Assembly (NCBI GenBank): GCA_942491415.1
Contig: CALOAD010000014.1
Span: 124,001-188,000 of the forward strand
Direction: 5' to 3'
Length of the DNA stretch: 64,000 nt
DNA from: CALOAD01 sp942491415
GTDB taxonomy: Bacteria > Cyanobacteriota > Vampirovibrionia > Gastranaerophilales > CALOAD01
The notes under the pieces are model-generated. The model was not told the DNA's origin and did not search any database. It saw only the letters and a program-made list of their open reading frames with translations. The position numbers were made by a program, and so were the translations under genes. Positions 27,348 to 36,396 of the stretch are shown here, piece by piece. Every line of letters begins with the position of its first letter. Position 1 is the first letter of the stretch.

Positions 27348-27377
27348 AAAAAAAGGAAGCTTTAAGCTTCCTTTTTT
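27348..27377. terminator. Bidirectional intrinsic terminator between the small gene and lpxA
   Basis: GGAAGC-TTTAA-GCTTCC (27355-27371) flanked by A7 on the left and T6 on the right gives a stem of about 12 base pairs with a T-run on both strands. It serves the plus-strand gene ending at 27319 and the minus-strand lpx operon; the lpxA stop codon lies in its loop. Confidence 0.85.
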
Positions 27378-28156
27378 CCTGATCTTCGAGTTACTCCTCG
27401 TTTACTTTGAAGTATAAAATCCAAAAGATGTTCTATATATTTATTCGTCTCAATTTCTTCTTTAACCTTATCAATGGCTTGATGCATATTTAGGTCAGAT
27501 TGCCAAATAATGTTAAAAGCTTTTTTAAGGTTGGATCTTTCTTCTAGGGAAATCCCTTGTCTTTTCAATCCTACAGAATTTATTCCATATATATTTGCAG
27601 GTATATCGCTGGCTTTTGCGTAAGGAGGCAAATCCTGCCGTGTGCCTGAAAGCCCACCCAAGATAGTCATTTCACCAATTCTTACATTTTGATGAACAAC
27701 TGTCATACCACCTAAAAACACATTATTTTCAATAATAACATGTCCTCCGATAGTTGCCAGATTCGCAAATATAACATTATTACCAAGTTTACAGTTATGT
27801 GCAATATGTGCCCCTGTCATTAAAAGGCAATTATCACCTACAATGGTTAAATTCCCTTCGCCGGAAGCTCTATTTATTGTTGTATTCTCTCGTATTTGAC
27901 AATTTTTACCAACAATAACGCCTGTTTTTTCTCCTTTATAACCAAGATCCTGAGGAGGAGTCCCAATAGTAGCACTGGGGCTTATTACGGAGCCTTCTCC
28001 AATCTCACAATATTCAAGATACGCATTAGGACTTACTTTAACCCCTGATGCTAATTTTACATCTTTCCCTATTGTAACAAAAGGTCCAATTTCAACATCA
28101 TCAGCCAATTGTGCTGAACTATCGATAACAGCCGATGGGTGTATTTTATCTGTCAT
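27362..28156 (-). CDS. lpxA: UDP-N-acetylglucosamine acyltransferase
   Basis: First step of lipid A synthesis: transfers a 3-hydroxyacyl chain to UDP-GlcNAc. The 264 residues begin with IHPSAVIDSSAQLADDVEIGPFVTIG, the start of a left-handed beta helix of hexapeptide repeats, and include the catalytic-histidine segment GAHIAHNCKLGNNV and the LxA-specific GLKRQGISLEE C-terminus. Length is typical (255-270). It is last in lpxD-lpxC-fabZ-lpxA, 19 bases after fabZ, and ends in the terminator hairpin. Confidence 0.96.
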   Translation of the reverse strand: MTDKIHPSAVIDSSAQLADDVEIGPFVTIGKDVKLASGVKVSPNAYLEYCEIGEGSVISPSATIGTPPQDLGYKGEKTGVIVGKNCQIRENTTINRASGEGNLTIVGDNCLLMTGAHIAHNCKLGNNVIFANLATIGGHVIIENNVFLGGMTVVHQNVRIGEMTILGGLSGTRQDLPPYAKASDIPANIYGINSVGLKRQGISLEERSNLKKAFNIIWQSDLNMHQAIDKVKEEIETNKYIEHLLDFILQSKRGVTRRSGKKEA

Positions 28157-28175
28157 TTTTTTTCCTTTTTAAATA

Positions 28176-28622
28176 TTACTGAATTGAAAACATTAATTCA
28201 GCTTCAACAACTATTTTTTCGTCAACTTTAGCTTTACATTTGATTTTTGCAATAGGACCTTTTACTTTCATAAGCTCAGATTCCATTTCAAATTTATCAC
28301 CGGGTCTTACAACTTTTTTGAATCTTACTCCGTCAATTCCTGCAAAAAGAGCTAATTTCCCTTTATATTCGGGAATTGTCATTATTATTCCTGAACTCAA
28401 TTGAGCTAAAGCTTCGATTTGAAGAACACCGGGCATTATTGGATTATTAGGGAAGTGTCCATTAAAAAAATTTTCATTCATCGTAACATTTTTATAGCCT
28501 TTTGCACACTTACCCGGAACGCATTCCGTTATTCTATCTACCAATAAAAAAGGATACCTGTGAGGAATCATTTCCATAATTTCCATAATATCAAGAGATA
28601 TAGTTTTTGTTTCTTCAGACAT
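28176..28622 (-). CDS. fabZ: 3-hydroxyacyl-ACP dehydratase FabZ
   Basis: Dehydrates 3-hydroxyacyl-ACP in fatty acid elongation and competes with LpxA/LpxD for the same acyl donor, which explains its place in the lipid A operon. The 148-residue hot-dog protein has IPHRYPFLLVDRI, the catalytic His in NGHFPNNPIMPGVLQIEALAQ with the Glu following, and KFKKVVRPGD-type sequence. It begins directly after lpxC (adjacent stop and start). Confidence 0.96.
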   Translation of the reverse strand: MSEETKTISLDIMEIMEMIPHRYPFLLVDRITECVPGKCAKGYKNVTMNENFFNGHFPNNPIMPGVLQIEALAQLSSGIIMTIPEYKGKLALFAGIDGVRFKKVVRPGDKFEMESELMKVKGPIAKIKCKAKVDEKIVVEAELMFSIQ

Positions 28623-29447
28623 TTATTGATTCTCCTTTACTTTATTTTCACTTTTATTTATTACTTTGGCAAACTCAACATGAGCTTTATGTCCAGCTTC
28701 TTTTGCAATTATATGAGCTTTAAAATCAAGTGGATTAAAACCTGTAAGCATTAAATCACCCACAAGATCAAGTATTTTATGTTTTACAGGCTCAAAGTCA
28801 CTTCTAAGATCAACTGTATAACCATCATCCGTTAATCCTATAGTATTATTTATACTCACACCTAAAGCCATGCCCGCTTTTTGAAATTTTTCCAAATCTT
28901 TTAAATAACCAAATGTCCTTGCTTCGATAATCTCTTGATTATCTTTCGAAAAATCCCAGCTTATCCAACTATTTGATAATTCAGCATGATCGAAATTTAC
29001 CATATAGGTAACTTTAAAATTATCAGAAGGTATCAATGATATTTGAGTATTGCCTTCTGCTAAATAAAGCGGGGTGTCAAAAACTATTTGCTGATCCTTT
29101 TTTTTCTTTATCCCAGCTGTTTGAAATTCCTTAAACCATTGCAACGCACTACCGTCTAAAATAGGTAGCTCAGAGCGATCCACACAAACATCAAGACTAT
29201 CAATTCCAGCAAAAGCGCAAGCTGCCATAAAATGTTCAACCAGCCTGATTTGTTGATTTTCAAAGCCTAAAACCGTGCAATTTAAAGTTGAGATTACATT
29301 TTCTGCTTTAGCTTCAATTGCGACGCCCGACGAATTAGTATAAAAACGGATCCCTTTTTTTTCGGACGGAAAAACTGTAATAAAGGATTCTTTTCCATCC
29401 ATTAGACATTTTCCACTAATAGTTATTTCTTGGTTTAAAGTTGCCAT
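28623..29447 (-). CDS. lpxC: UDP-3-O-acyl-N-acetylglucosamine deacetylase
   Basis: Zinc deacetylase for the committed step of lipid A synthesis. The 274 residues show EHFMAACAFAGIDSLDV with the first zinc His, ELPILDGSALQW, the second zinc site HKILDLVGDLML (His and Asp), and the catalytic GHKAHVEFAK near the C-terminus. Slightly shorter than E. coli LpxC (305) but with all ligands. Four bases separate it from lpxD upstream. In several cyanobacterial relatives the enzyme is encoded next to fabZ and lpxA, as here. Confidence 0.95.
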   Translation of the reverse strand: MATLNQEITISGKCLMDGKESFITVFPSEKKGIRFYTNSSGVAIEAKAENVISTLNCTVLGFENQQIRLVEHFMAACAFAGIDSLDVCVDRSELPILDGSALQWFKEFQTAGIKKKKDQQIVFDTPLYLAEGNTQISLIPSDNFKVTYMVNFDHAELSNSWISWDFSKDNQEIIEARTFGYLKDLEKFQKAGMALGVSINNTIGLTDDGYTVDLRSDFEPVKHKILDLVGDLMLTGFNPLDFKAHIIAKEAGHKAHVEFAKVINKSENKVKENQ

Positions 29448-29451
29448 TTAA

Positions 29452-30552
29452 TTAACTTTCTTGAGATTGCACTAATTCTTCAATTTGTTTTTTATAATTT
29501 TTAAATTCTTTTATAACATTCTCGAGTTCATGCATATATTTCATTTGTTTTATATATTCTTTTCTTGGAACAGCAGGCGTTCCAAATACAATGCTTCTTT
29601 TAGAAATATTCTTAGTTACTCCTGACTGAGCCATTACAATAACATCGTCGCTGATATTTATATGATCAGCTACACCTACTTGACCGGCTAAAACAACCCT
29701 ATCTCCAATATTAGAACTACCGGCGATGCCCACTTGAGATATAATCATACAATTTTCACCTACACGACAATTATGTCCTATCATTGCAAGGTTGTCTATC
29801 TTTGTACCTTTTCCAATGACTGTATTTTCAACAGTACCCCTGTCTATAGCTGCATTTGCACCGATTTCTACGTCATCTTTTAACTCTACCGAGCCAATCG
29901 AAGGTATTTTATGGATTCTTTGTTTTGAAAAATCACCTTGAACGTTTCCTTCTGTTTTAGCTACTTCAACAGTTCCCGGTGTTTCGGTAACAAAACTAAA
30001 CCCATCAGCTCCAATACTGGCACCATGTTGAAGTATTACTCGATTTCCGATTATTACAAAATCTCCGATATTACATCCCGGATGGAATAAACAATTTTCA
30101 CCTATTTTTACCGACTGACCAACATATACATTTGCTAAAACAGTTGTGTTATCACCTATTTCAGTGTTTTTTGAAATGACAACATTTGGTCCTATTGAAA
30201 CATTTTTACCAATTTTTGCACTCGGGTCAATAACTGCACTCGAGTGTATTCCCTCTGTGGATACAGGAGGAATATAAAATATATTTAAAAGTTTCATCAT
30301 TGCAAGTCTTGGTCTTTCGGCTTCAATTGTTGAAATATTATCAAAATTAACGCCTAAAGGTACTAAAGCGGCTTTGGCTTTTGTTTGAGATAAATTTTCT
30401 ATTTCTTCTTCACTAAGCGCAAGAGCTAAAGTATTTTCATCAGCTAATTTGGGAGGAGCAATGTTTTTTATTAAAATGTCTTCTCCTGAAATATTTAAAA
30501 TTCCACCTAGCGCTTCATTTAACTGAGTTAAAGTAAAAACTTTTGAATCCAA
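29452..30552 (-). CDS. lpxD: UDP-3-O-(3-hydroxyacyl)glucosamine N-acyltransferase
   Basis: Third lipid A enzyme; adds the amide-linked acyl chain. The 366 residues comprise an N-terminal uridine-binding domain (ENTLALALSEEEIENL), then hexapeptide repeats (IHSSAVIDPSAKIGKNVSIGP) including the uracil-binding QHGASIGADGFSF, catalytic His in MIGHNCRVGENC, and a C-terminal helical tail. Length is slightly above E. coli (341). It is first in the operon; the 204-base gap upstream is shared with divergent manC. Confidence 0.95.
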   Translation of the reverse strand: MDSKVFTLTQLNEALGGILNISGEDILIKNIAPPKLADENTLALALSEEEIENLSQTKAKAALVPLGVNFDNISTIEAERPRLAMMKLLNIFYIPPVSTEGIHSSAVIDPSAKIGKNVSIGPNVVISKNTEIGDNTTVLANVYVGQSVKIGENCLFHPGCNIGDFVIIGNRVILQHGASIGADGFSFVTETPGTVEVAKTEGNVQGDFSKQRIHKIPSIGSVELKDDVEIGANAAIDRGTVENTVIGKGTKIDNLAMIGHNCRVGENCMIISQVGIAGSSNIGDRVVLAGQVGVADHINISDDVIVMAQSGVTKNISKRSIVFGTPAVPRKEYIKQMKYMHELENVIKEFKNYKKQIEELVQSQES

Positions 30553-30697
30553 GACGTTATCTCCTTTGTTTTTATGCTTCCTTTTATCTAATAATAAGCC
30601 TAAACGATGTTTTAGACAAGAGATTAAAACTTATTTTACATTGATCAATAATGTTTAAAACTACATAAAGAGTTTATTTTCCCAATTTATTTAATCG

Positions 30698-30706
30698 TGA
30701 TATAAT
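30698..30706 (+). promoter_or_regulatory. Extended -10 promoter element before manC
   Basis: TGATATAAT, a perfect extended -10 motif, lies 51 bases before the manC ATG in the divergent lpxD/manC gap. No clear -35 box is seen 16-18 bases upstream (TTTCCC). The identical motif is found at 25555. Confidence 0.55.
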
Positions 30707-30756
30707 TTACAAAGCTTATTAATTGTTTTTATAAAGGTTTTTATAAAGGAATAAAA

Positions 30757-32211
30757 ATGTCTGAAAATATTAATTTATATGGAGTTATTCTTGCAGGTGG
30801 CAGTGGGAGTAGGTTATGGCCTTTAAGCCGAGAAATGTATCCCAAGCAACTTTTGAAATTAAACGGTCAAAATACCCTTTTTCAATCCACTTTTTTAAGA
30901 TTAACCGAGATGATCCCTCATGAAAATATAATTACGGTTACAAATGTAAAACACGCTTCAGACGTTAAAGTTCAGACTTCTGAATTAAACAAAAATTTTA
31001 CTTGTGAAGCCGATCATAAAGTATTAATTGAACCACTAGGAAGAAATACAGCACCTGCGATAGGCTTATCTGTTCAATATATTGAACAATTAATGAAACA
31101 AGAAGGTGAAGATCCTATAATAATAGTTGTTCCTTCCGATCATATAGTTAAAAACCAAAAAGCTTTTAATGAGGCTGTAAAAAAAGGTGCAAAATTAGCT
31201 CAAAAAGGTTTTATTGTTACTTTTGGAATCAAACCGGACAAACCTGATACCGGCTATGGTTATATCAGCACAGAAAAAGTCAACGAGGTTTCAGAGATTG
31301 CTGAAACTTCACTTAAAGTAGTTGAATTCAGAGAAAAACCTAATTTTGATACTGCAAAAAAATATGTGGAATCAGGTACTTATTATTGGAACGGTGGCAT
31401 TTTTATGTTCAAAGCTTCAACTATGATGAATGAACTTAAAAAATTCACTCCCGAAATATTTGAAAATCTTACAAATTCAACTCTTCATCAAACCGGACCT
31501 ACAATAAAATTTGATGATTATGAAAAAATGACAGATATTTCAATAGACTACGCTGTTATGGAGCATTCAAAACTTATTACGCTTGTTCCTCTTGATTGTG
31601 GATGGAATGATGTGGGTTCTTGGGAAGCTATTTTTGATGTTTCTGAAAAAAATGAGAACAACAACTATGTAGTAGGAAATGTAGTCGATATCGACAGTAA
31701 AAACTCGATTATCTACGGTACCTCAAAATTGGTATCTACCATAGGGCTTGAAAATACTGTCGTTGTTGAGACAGAAGACGCTATTTTAGTTTGTGACAAA
31801 AACAAAACTCAAGATGTTAAAAAAGTTTTTGAAAAACTAAAAAAAGACAATGATCTTGCCTGTATCACTCATAAAACTGTTTATCGCCCTTGGGGTTATT
31901 ATACGGTTTTAGTTGAGGGAGAAGGTTATAAGACTAAAGAAATACAAGTGAACCCACAAGCAAAATTAAGCTTGCAAATGCATTATAAACGCAGTGAACA
32001 CTGGGTTGTATTAACGGGACAGGCAAAAGTTATCAGAGATGATGAAGTTTTGACTTTAAACCCCGGCGATAGCGTAGATATTCCTGTTGAAGCTAAGCAT
32101 TCCTTACAAAATAACGGAAATGAAGCATTAAAAATTATAGAAATTCAAAAAGGCGACTATCTTGAAGAAGATGATATCGTAAGGTTTGATGATATTTACG
32201 GACGTGTTTAA
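30757..32211 (+). CDS. manC: Mannose-1-phosphate guanylyltransferase / mannose-6-phosphate isomerase (type II)
   Basis: Bifunctional enzyme making GDP-mannose for surface glycans. The 484 residues contain an N-terminal nucleotidyltransferase with VILAGGSGSRLWPLSREMYPKQLL, IEPLGRNTAPAIG, VVPSDHIV, FREKPNFDTAKKY, YYWNGGIFMF, and a C-terminal cupin isomerase domain with RPWGYYTVL, LSLQMHYKRSEHWVVLTG and PGDSVDIP. Typical length. Divergent from the lipid A operon, with its own promoter; AAAGGA precedes the ATG. The phosphomannomutase needed upstream could be the enzyme at 2253. Confidence 0.95.
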   Translation: MSENINLYGVILAGGSGSRLWPLSREMYPKQLLKLNGQNTLFQSTFLRLTEMIPHENIITVTNVKHASDVKVQTSELNKNFTCEADHKVLIEPLGRNTAPAIGLSVQYIEQLMKQEGEDPIIIVVPSDHIVKNQKAFNEAVKKGAKLAQKGFIVTFGIKPDKPDTGYGYISTEKVNEVSEIAETSLKVVEFREKPNFDTAKKYVESGTYYWNGGIFMFKASTMMNELKKFTPEIFENLTNSTLHQTGPTIKFDDYEKMTDISIDYAVMEHSKLITLVPLDCGWNDVGSWEAIFDVSEKNENNNYVVGNVVDIDSKNSIIYGTSKLVSTIGLENTVVVETEDAILVCDKNKTQDVKKVFEKLKKDNDLACITHKTVYRPWGYYTVLVEGEGYKTKEIQVNPQAKLSLQMHYKRSEHWVVLTGQAKVIRDDEVLTLNPGDSVDIPVEAKHSLQNNGNEALKIIEIQKGDYLEEDDIVRFDDIYGRV

Positions 32212-32214
32212 TCT

Positions 32215-32967
32215 TTATTGAGGATATCTTGAAGTTGCTTTAATTAGCATTGCTGCAAGTTTATCAGCCCCTTTAAAATTTAATTGTGCCAATTTTTGAG
32301 AGGCGGTTTTAAAGTCATAATCGATTAATCGATGTTCTATTTCAAAACCTTTTTGATTAAGATCAGGTATATTTAAAACTACATAACAAGCTTGAGGCTC
32401 ATCAGTGAAGGGTCTTCCCACGCTTCCAACGTTTACGATGGTTTGTTTTTCTACTTGATATCCCGCAGGTAGGTGTGTATGACCGCAAAAAATAATGTCT
32501 TCCGTTGTGTTTTTTATCATCTCTTTGATTTTTTCAATAGGTTGCGCCGGCATGATATCTTCATTATTTTTACGAGGTGAACCATGAACCAGTAAAATAC
32601 TTACTTCACCTATCTTTAAGCTTTTTTGAGCAGGTAATGCTTCTAAATAATTTCTTTGAGATTGAGAAAGCGTTTTTTTAGCATATTTTAAAGCCTCTGC
32701 CATTATTTCATTAGGAGGTAAATAAGGATCGTTTTCTTTTCCTGAATATTTTACAATCATTTCATCTGTATTTCCTTGTATAACCTCTGTTTTATAATCA
32801 TTAGAAAGTTTCATAATGTTTTCTAATGTTAAAGCAGGTTCAGGTCCTGCCATTGCAAGATCTCCGCAAACAAAAATAGTTTTAATATTTTGTTTTTCTA
32901 TATCTTTTAAAACGGAACTTAAAGCTTCGTTATTACCGTGAATATCAGAAATAATTGCGATCTTCAT
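32215..32967 (-). CDS. YfcE/MJ0936-type metallophosphoesterase
   Basis: Calcineurin-like phosphoesterase of 250 residues with the metal ligands in order: KIAIISDIHGNNEAL (D, H), FVCGDLAMAGPEP (GD), VIQGNTDE (GN), LVHGSPR (H), FCGHTHLP (GH-H) and NVGSVGRP. I start it at the ATG at 32967, which has GGAGGC four bases upstream (32971-32976); an upstream in-frame ATG adds a 22-residue unconserved extension that runs into the ispG promoter region. Substrate unknown; relatives cleave phosphodiesters or cyclic nucleotides. Tail to tail with manC. Confidence 0.88.
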   Translation of the reverse strand: MKIAIISDIHGNNEALSSVLKDIEKQNIKTIFVCGDLAMAGPEPALTLENIMKLSNDYKTEVIQGNTDEMIVKYSGKENDPYLPPNEIMAEALKYAKKTLSQSQRNYLEALPAQKSLKIGEVSILLVHGSPRKNNEDIMPAQPIEKIKEMIKNTTEDIIFCGHTHLPAGYQVEKQTIVNVGSVGRPFTDEPQACYVVLNIPDLNQKGFEIEHRLIDYDFKTASQKLAQLNFKGADKLAAMLIKATSRYPQ

Positions 32968-33049
32968 ATTGCCTCCATGGGGTAAATTTATGATATCATT
33001 CAAATAAGGATGATAAAGATCATAATAATACAAAAAATTTAGGGTTTAA

Positions 33050-34108
33050 ATGATTAGTAGGCGCAATTGCAAAAAAATATCGATAGGTAATGTTGAAATC
33101 GGTGGAGATGCACCAATTTCAGTACAATCAATGTGTAATACAGATACTAGAAATACAAAAAAAACTATTGAACAAATTAAAAAGCTTGAAGATGCAGGAT
33201 GTGAAATTATCAGACTGGCTGTTTTAAATAATGATGCAGCTTTAAGCTTAAATGAAATAGTAAAAAATACTACTATACCAATAATTGCGGATATCCATTT
33301 TGACTATAGATTGGCGATAGAGTCTATAAAACAAGGAGTGCAGGGTCTTAGGCTAAACCCCGGCAATATTAATAATGTTGAAAACATAAAAAAAGTCGTA
33401 AAATTGGCAAAAGATAGAGTTATTCCTATACGAATAGGTGTTAATTCGGGTTCAATTGAAAAAGAACTTGAAAGAGAGCCTATTTCAAAAAGTGAAAAGC
33501 TTGTTAAAAGTGCATTAAAGCACATTCAAATTTTAGAGGATTTAGATTTTGACCTCATAAAAGTTTCTTTAAAATCAAGCGATGTACAAACAATGATAGA
33601 AGCTTACCAAGAAATTGCATCCAAGATTCCTTATCCTTTGCATCTTGGAGTTACAGAAGCAGGAACTTTGAAACAGGGGCTTGTTAAATCCTCAATAGGG
33701 ATTGGCTCATTATTATTACAAGGAATTGGCGATACTATAAGAGTATCTCTCACCGACGATCCTGCTGAAGAAATTTATAGCGGTATTGAAATCCTAAAAT
33801 CCATCGGACTAAAGAAGCAAGGGTTAAATCTTGTCAGTTGCCCGACTTGTGGACGTTGCCAGATAGATTTAATTAATTTAGCAAAACAAGTTGAATCCAG
33901 ATACAAAAACATTAAAAAACCGTTGACTATTGCGGTTATGGGCTGTGCCGTAAACGGTCCGGGAGAAGCCAAAGAAGCTGACATTGGAGTTGCCGGCGGG
34001 ATCAATGAAGGTTATATCTTTAAAAAAGGAGAAATAATCGAAAAAATTCCTGAAAATGAATTAATCGGTGCGTTGGACCGGCATGTAAATTCTTTTCTTG
34101 GTTCCTGA
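33050..34108 (+). CDS. ispG: 4-hydroxy-3-methylbut-2-enyl diphosphate synthase (flavodoxin/ferredoxin)
   Basis: Iron-sulfur enzyme of the MEP isoprenoid pathway (also GcpE). The 352 residues show the N-terminal ISIGNVEIGGDAPISVQSMC with NTDTRN, the barrel with VADIHFDYRLA-like IIADIHFDYRLA and GLRLNPGNI, and the C-terminal [4Fe-4S] domain with SCPTCGRC and MGCAVNGPGEA. Length matches the bacterial short form (about 350-400). Isoprenoids made here would feed menaquinone. Divergent from the phosphoesterase. Confidence 0.96.
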   Translation: MISRRNCKKISIGNVEIGGDAPISVQSMCNTDTRNTKKTIEQIKKLEDAGCEIIRLAVLNNDAALSLNEIVKNTTIPIIADIHFDYRLAIESIKQGVQGLRLNPGNINNVENIKKVVKLAKDRVIPIRIGVNSGSIEKELEREPISKSEKLVKSALKHIQILEDLDFDLIKVSLKSSDVQTMIEAYQEIASKIPYPLHLGVTEAGTLKQGLVKSSIGIGSLLLQGIGDTIRVSLTDDPAEEIYSGIEILKSIGLKKQGLNLVSCPTCGRCQIDLINLAKQVESRYKNIKKPLTIAVMGCAVNGPGEAKEADIGVAGGINEGYIFKKGEIIEKIPENELIGALDRHVNSFLGS

Positions 34109-34169
34109 TACACTAAATAATGGTGGCTAATTTTCAAAAAAAATATTATATTTATTTATCGGTAGAATT

Positions 34170-35063
34170 ATGAAAAATAAAATGAAAACAGTTCAAATCT
34201 TTTTTATATTGTTGGCAATGACAGTTTTATCTGCCTATAAATATCCTGAAGAACTCCCTGATTGGCAGAATATACAATCCTATAAATTAAACAAATTAAA
34301 ATTTGGCGAAACTACAGTTGAAGAATTCAAGGATCTTTCACCACAAATGAATGGTAAGCCGGAAGCTGACAATCTTTATATAATGGCTGAAAAATTCAAA
34401 AAAAATGATTTTTATGACAAAGTAAGAGTTTGTTTTAATCACGATAAGCTTGATTGGATTGAATTCAGCTTAAAAAATGATATAAGAACAAGTGAATTCG
34501 TATATCTTTATGGAGTACCAAAACATGTAAACACTACTCATAATGAAGATTTTGACTATTTTGATTATGGTTTTTTTAATGTTTCAACAGATAAAAATCA
34601 TAAAATAGCGCATCACTTAACTGTATTTCATTCCCCTGATTGTGGGGTATTTTTGAATGACCTTGATTCAGTAATACCTGATATAAAAAGTTTTAATTTC
34701 GTCAAATTTTTAAAACCCGGTATTTTGACCGAAGAGGATTTCAAAAATAGATACAACGGCTTAATTCCTTATAAAAAAGATAAATTTGATACAAATGCAA
34801 CTTATACTCTAGACAATGAACTGGGAAAAGCTCGAGATACATACAGTAAAATTATATTGAACTTTAAAAACGGGATTTTAGCTTCTTTATACTTAACTCC
34901 TATAAACCTTAAGATATCTCAAATTCAAGATATTTACGGATCTAAACATAAGGTAGAAGCGTTAAGCCGTGATTTAAACCTTTATGAATATAAAAACTTC
35001 TTTGTAGCGGTAGACGAAAACACACGCACTGTAAAAAGTGTTGCTATAACATCAACTTATTAA
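34170..35063 (+). CDS. Exported hypothetical protein with two related modules
   Basis: Unrecognised 297-residue protein with a Sec signal peptide (hydrophobic residues about 8-22, ending near LSAYK). The mature part seems to consist of two related halves of about 130 residues. Module 1 reads LKFGETTVEEFKDL ... FVYLYGVPKHV ... FDYFDYGFFNVSTD; module 2 reads LKPGILTEEDFKNRY ... IQDIYGSKHKV ... NLYEYKNFFVAVDENT. The pattern (G-TxEEFK, YG, aromatic strand) fits a repeated small alpha/beta domain such as those found in periplasmic PepSY/SmpA-like binding proteins, but no family is asserted. It lies between ispG and a convergent GGDEF gene. Confidence 0.65.
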   Translation: MKNKMKTVQIFFILLAMTVLSAYKYPEELPDWQNIQSYKLNKLKFGETTVEEFKDLSPQMNGKPEADNLYIMAEKFKKNDFYDKVRVCFNHDKLDWIEFSLKNDIRTSEFVYLYGVPKHVNTTHNEDFDYFDYGFFNVSTDKNHKIAHHLTVFHSPDCGVFLNDLDSVIPDIKSFNFVKFLKPGILTEEDFKNRYNGLIPYKKDKFDTNATYTLDNELGKARDTYSKIILNFKNGILASLYLTPINLKISQIQDIYGSKHKVEALSRDLNLYEYKNFFVAVDENTRTVKSVAITSTY

Positions 35064-36217
35064 TTGGCTAAAATGCTATTTCTTCCGTGTTGTTTTGCAA
35101 ACTCTAAAGTCTTATCAGCTGCTTTTACAAGTTCTTCAGGTGATTTCATTATTTTTTGCAAATCACTTACACCGGCACTTATCGTAAAACCATTAGATTC
35201 CACATGTCCAACCCAAGACTGAAGCGCAGATATTTCTCTATTATGGTTATGTAATTTATTTAATTCTTTACCTAGAATTTTAGATTCAGCAAGTTTAGCT
35301 TGTGGGTTTAATAAAGTTTTTAGCTCTTCACCTCGTGCCTTTTTTAAGCACGATATAAACTCCTCAAATTCTTTTTTATCTGCTTTTGTTACTGCAGAAC
35401 TTGAATTTTTTAACATTTTAGACAATTCATTAGCAAGTTGTCTAGGTCTTTTGCAAGGTCTTTCGCCCTTAATTTGTTTAAATATATCTTCTAATTTAGC
35501 TTGATTTTTTTGAAGCTCCGCTAGTCTTGTTTTTGCAGTATCAAGAAATTGAGTTTTAAAATCTTGCATTGCCGGATCTTTTTTAATTTTTTCTGCTATC
35601 TCTAATGTTATTTGTTTCCCTTTAGTTTTAGTTAAATTAGGCATTACAACCGAGAATTCTTCACCACCATACCTATATCCTGATATGCCATATTTTTGAC
35701 AAACAGCATCAATATTATTACCGATTCTTTTTATAAATAAATCACCTACGTCGTGCCCTAAAACATCATTAACACTTTTAAAATAATCCATATCCATCAT
35801 AGCTACACTCAAGTTTTTGCCTTCTTTTTGAGCAGATGCAAAACTGGATTTAACCGCAGCATCGTAAGATCTACGATTCAAAATGCCTGAAAGAGCATCT
35901 TTGGTAGCAATATCACCTAACTTGCTAATCATTTTAGATATTCTGGAAGGAATTTGTTCACCTGCTGTTATAAGTGCGTCTTGTGCAACTCGTTGAACTT
36001 TTACAAGTTGTGCTCTTGACCTGGCATACATCGCAAAAGCTGTTGCAGCAAGTGTATATGCTGCATATTTTGAAAAATCATTGTTTTGAGTTTCTTTTTT
36101 TTCTTTAACAGAGGTCGTTATATTATTTTTTACAGCACAAAAAGTTTGTCTATAGTTGCTTTGAGCTATACTATTATCTATAAATCTTTTATTATTAATA
36201 CTCACCGGAGTAATCAT
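35060..36217 (-). CDS. GGDEF-domain diguanylate cyclase with internal insertion
   Basis: Predicted cyclic-di-GMP synthase of 385 residues. The GGDEF domain starts at TKDALSGILNRRSYD, has the metal-binding MMDMDYFKSVND, GHDVGDLFIKRIG, and an intact active-site loop YRYGGEEFSVVMP (GGEEF at 184-188). Normally about 50 residues follow before the TISAGVS strand; here about 155 do, with a lysine-rich helical insert (roughly 210-335) before FTISAGVSDL (344). An upstream hydrophobic segment (about 50-65, YAAYTLAATAFAMYA) may anchor it. No I-site RxxD is evident. The 3' end meets the exported-protein gene tail to tail with a four-base overlap. Confidence 0.85.
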   Translation of the reverse strand: MITPVSINNKRFIDNSIAQSNYRQTFCAVKNNITTSVKEKKETQNNDFSKYAAYTLAATAFAMYARSRAQLVKVQRVAQDALITAGEQIPSRISKMISKLGDIATKDALSGILNRRSYDAAVKSSFASAQKEGKNLSVAMMDMDYFKSVNDVLGHDVGDLFIKRIGNNIDAVCQKYGISGYRYGGEEFSVVMPNLTKTKGKQITLEIAEKIKKDPAMQDFKTQFLDTAKTRLAELQKNQAKLEDIFKQIKGERPCKRPRQLANELSKMLKNSSSAVTKADKKEFEEFISCLKKARGEELKTLLNPQAKLAESKILGKELNKLHNHNREISALQSWVGHVESNGFTISAGVSDLQKIMKSPEELVKAADKTLEFAKQHGRNSILAN

Positions 36218-36250
36218 TATAGCCTCATTTTGTTTTTGTTATACATTAAT

Positions 36251-36282
36251 AAAAACAAAATCTATCGACAGATTTTGTTTTT
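36251..36282. repeat. 13-bp perfect inverted repeat in the GGDEF/secreted-protein intergenic region
   Basis: AAAAACAAAATCT (36251-36263), loop ATCGAC and AGATTTTGTTTTT (36270-36282). It lies between two divergent genes, so a terminator role would be unusual, although T-runs flank it on both strands. It could be a 5' untranslated hairpin of the GGDEF transcript or a regulator site. Confidence 0.6.
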
Positions 36283-36396
36283 TAAGTTAAATGTAAAGAT
36301 TCTTTAAAAAAACCACATAAAAATCCAACTACAACAAATAAATGGTTTTAATTTAAAAGAACTAAACTATAATTTTAATTAAAAAAGGAGATACTA

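Noticed and set aside
32967..33033. 22-residue N-terminal extension of the phosphoesterase
   Set aside because: Not conserved-looking, reaches into the ispG leader, and a GGAGG site supports the downstream ATG.
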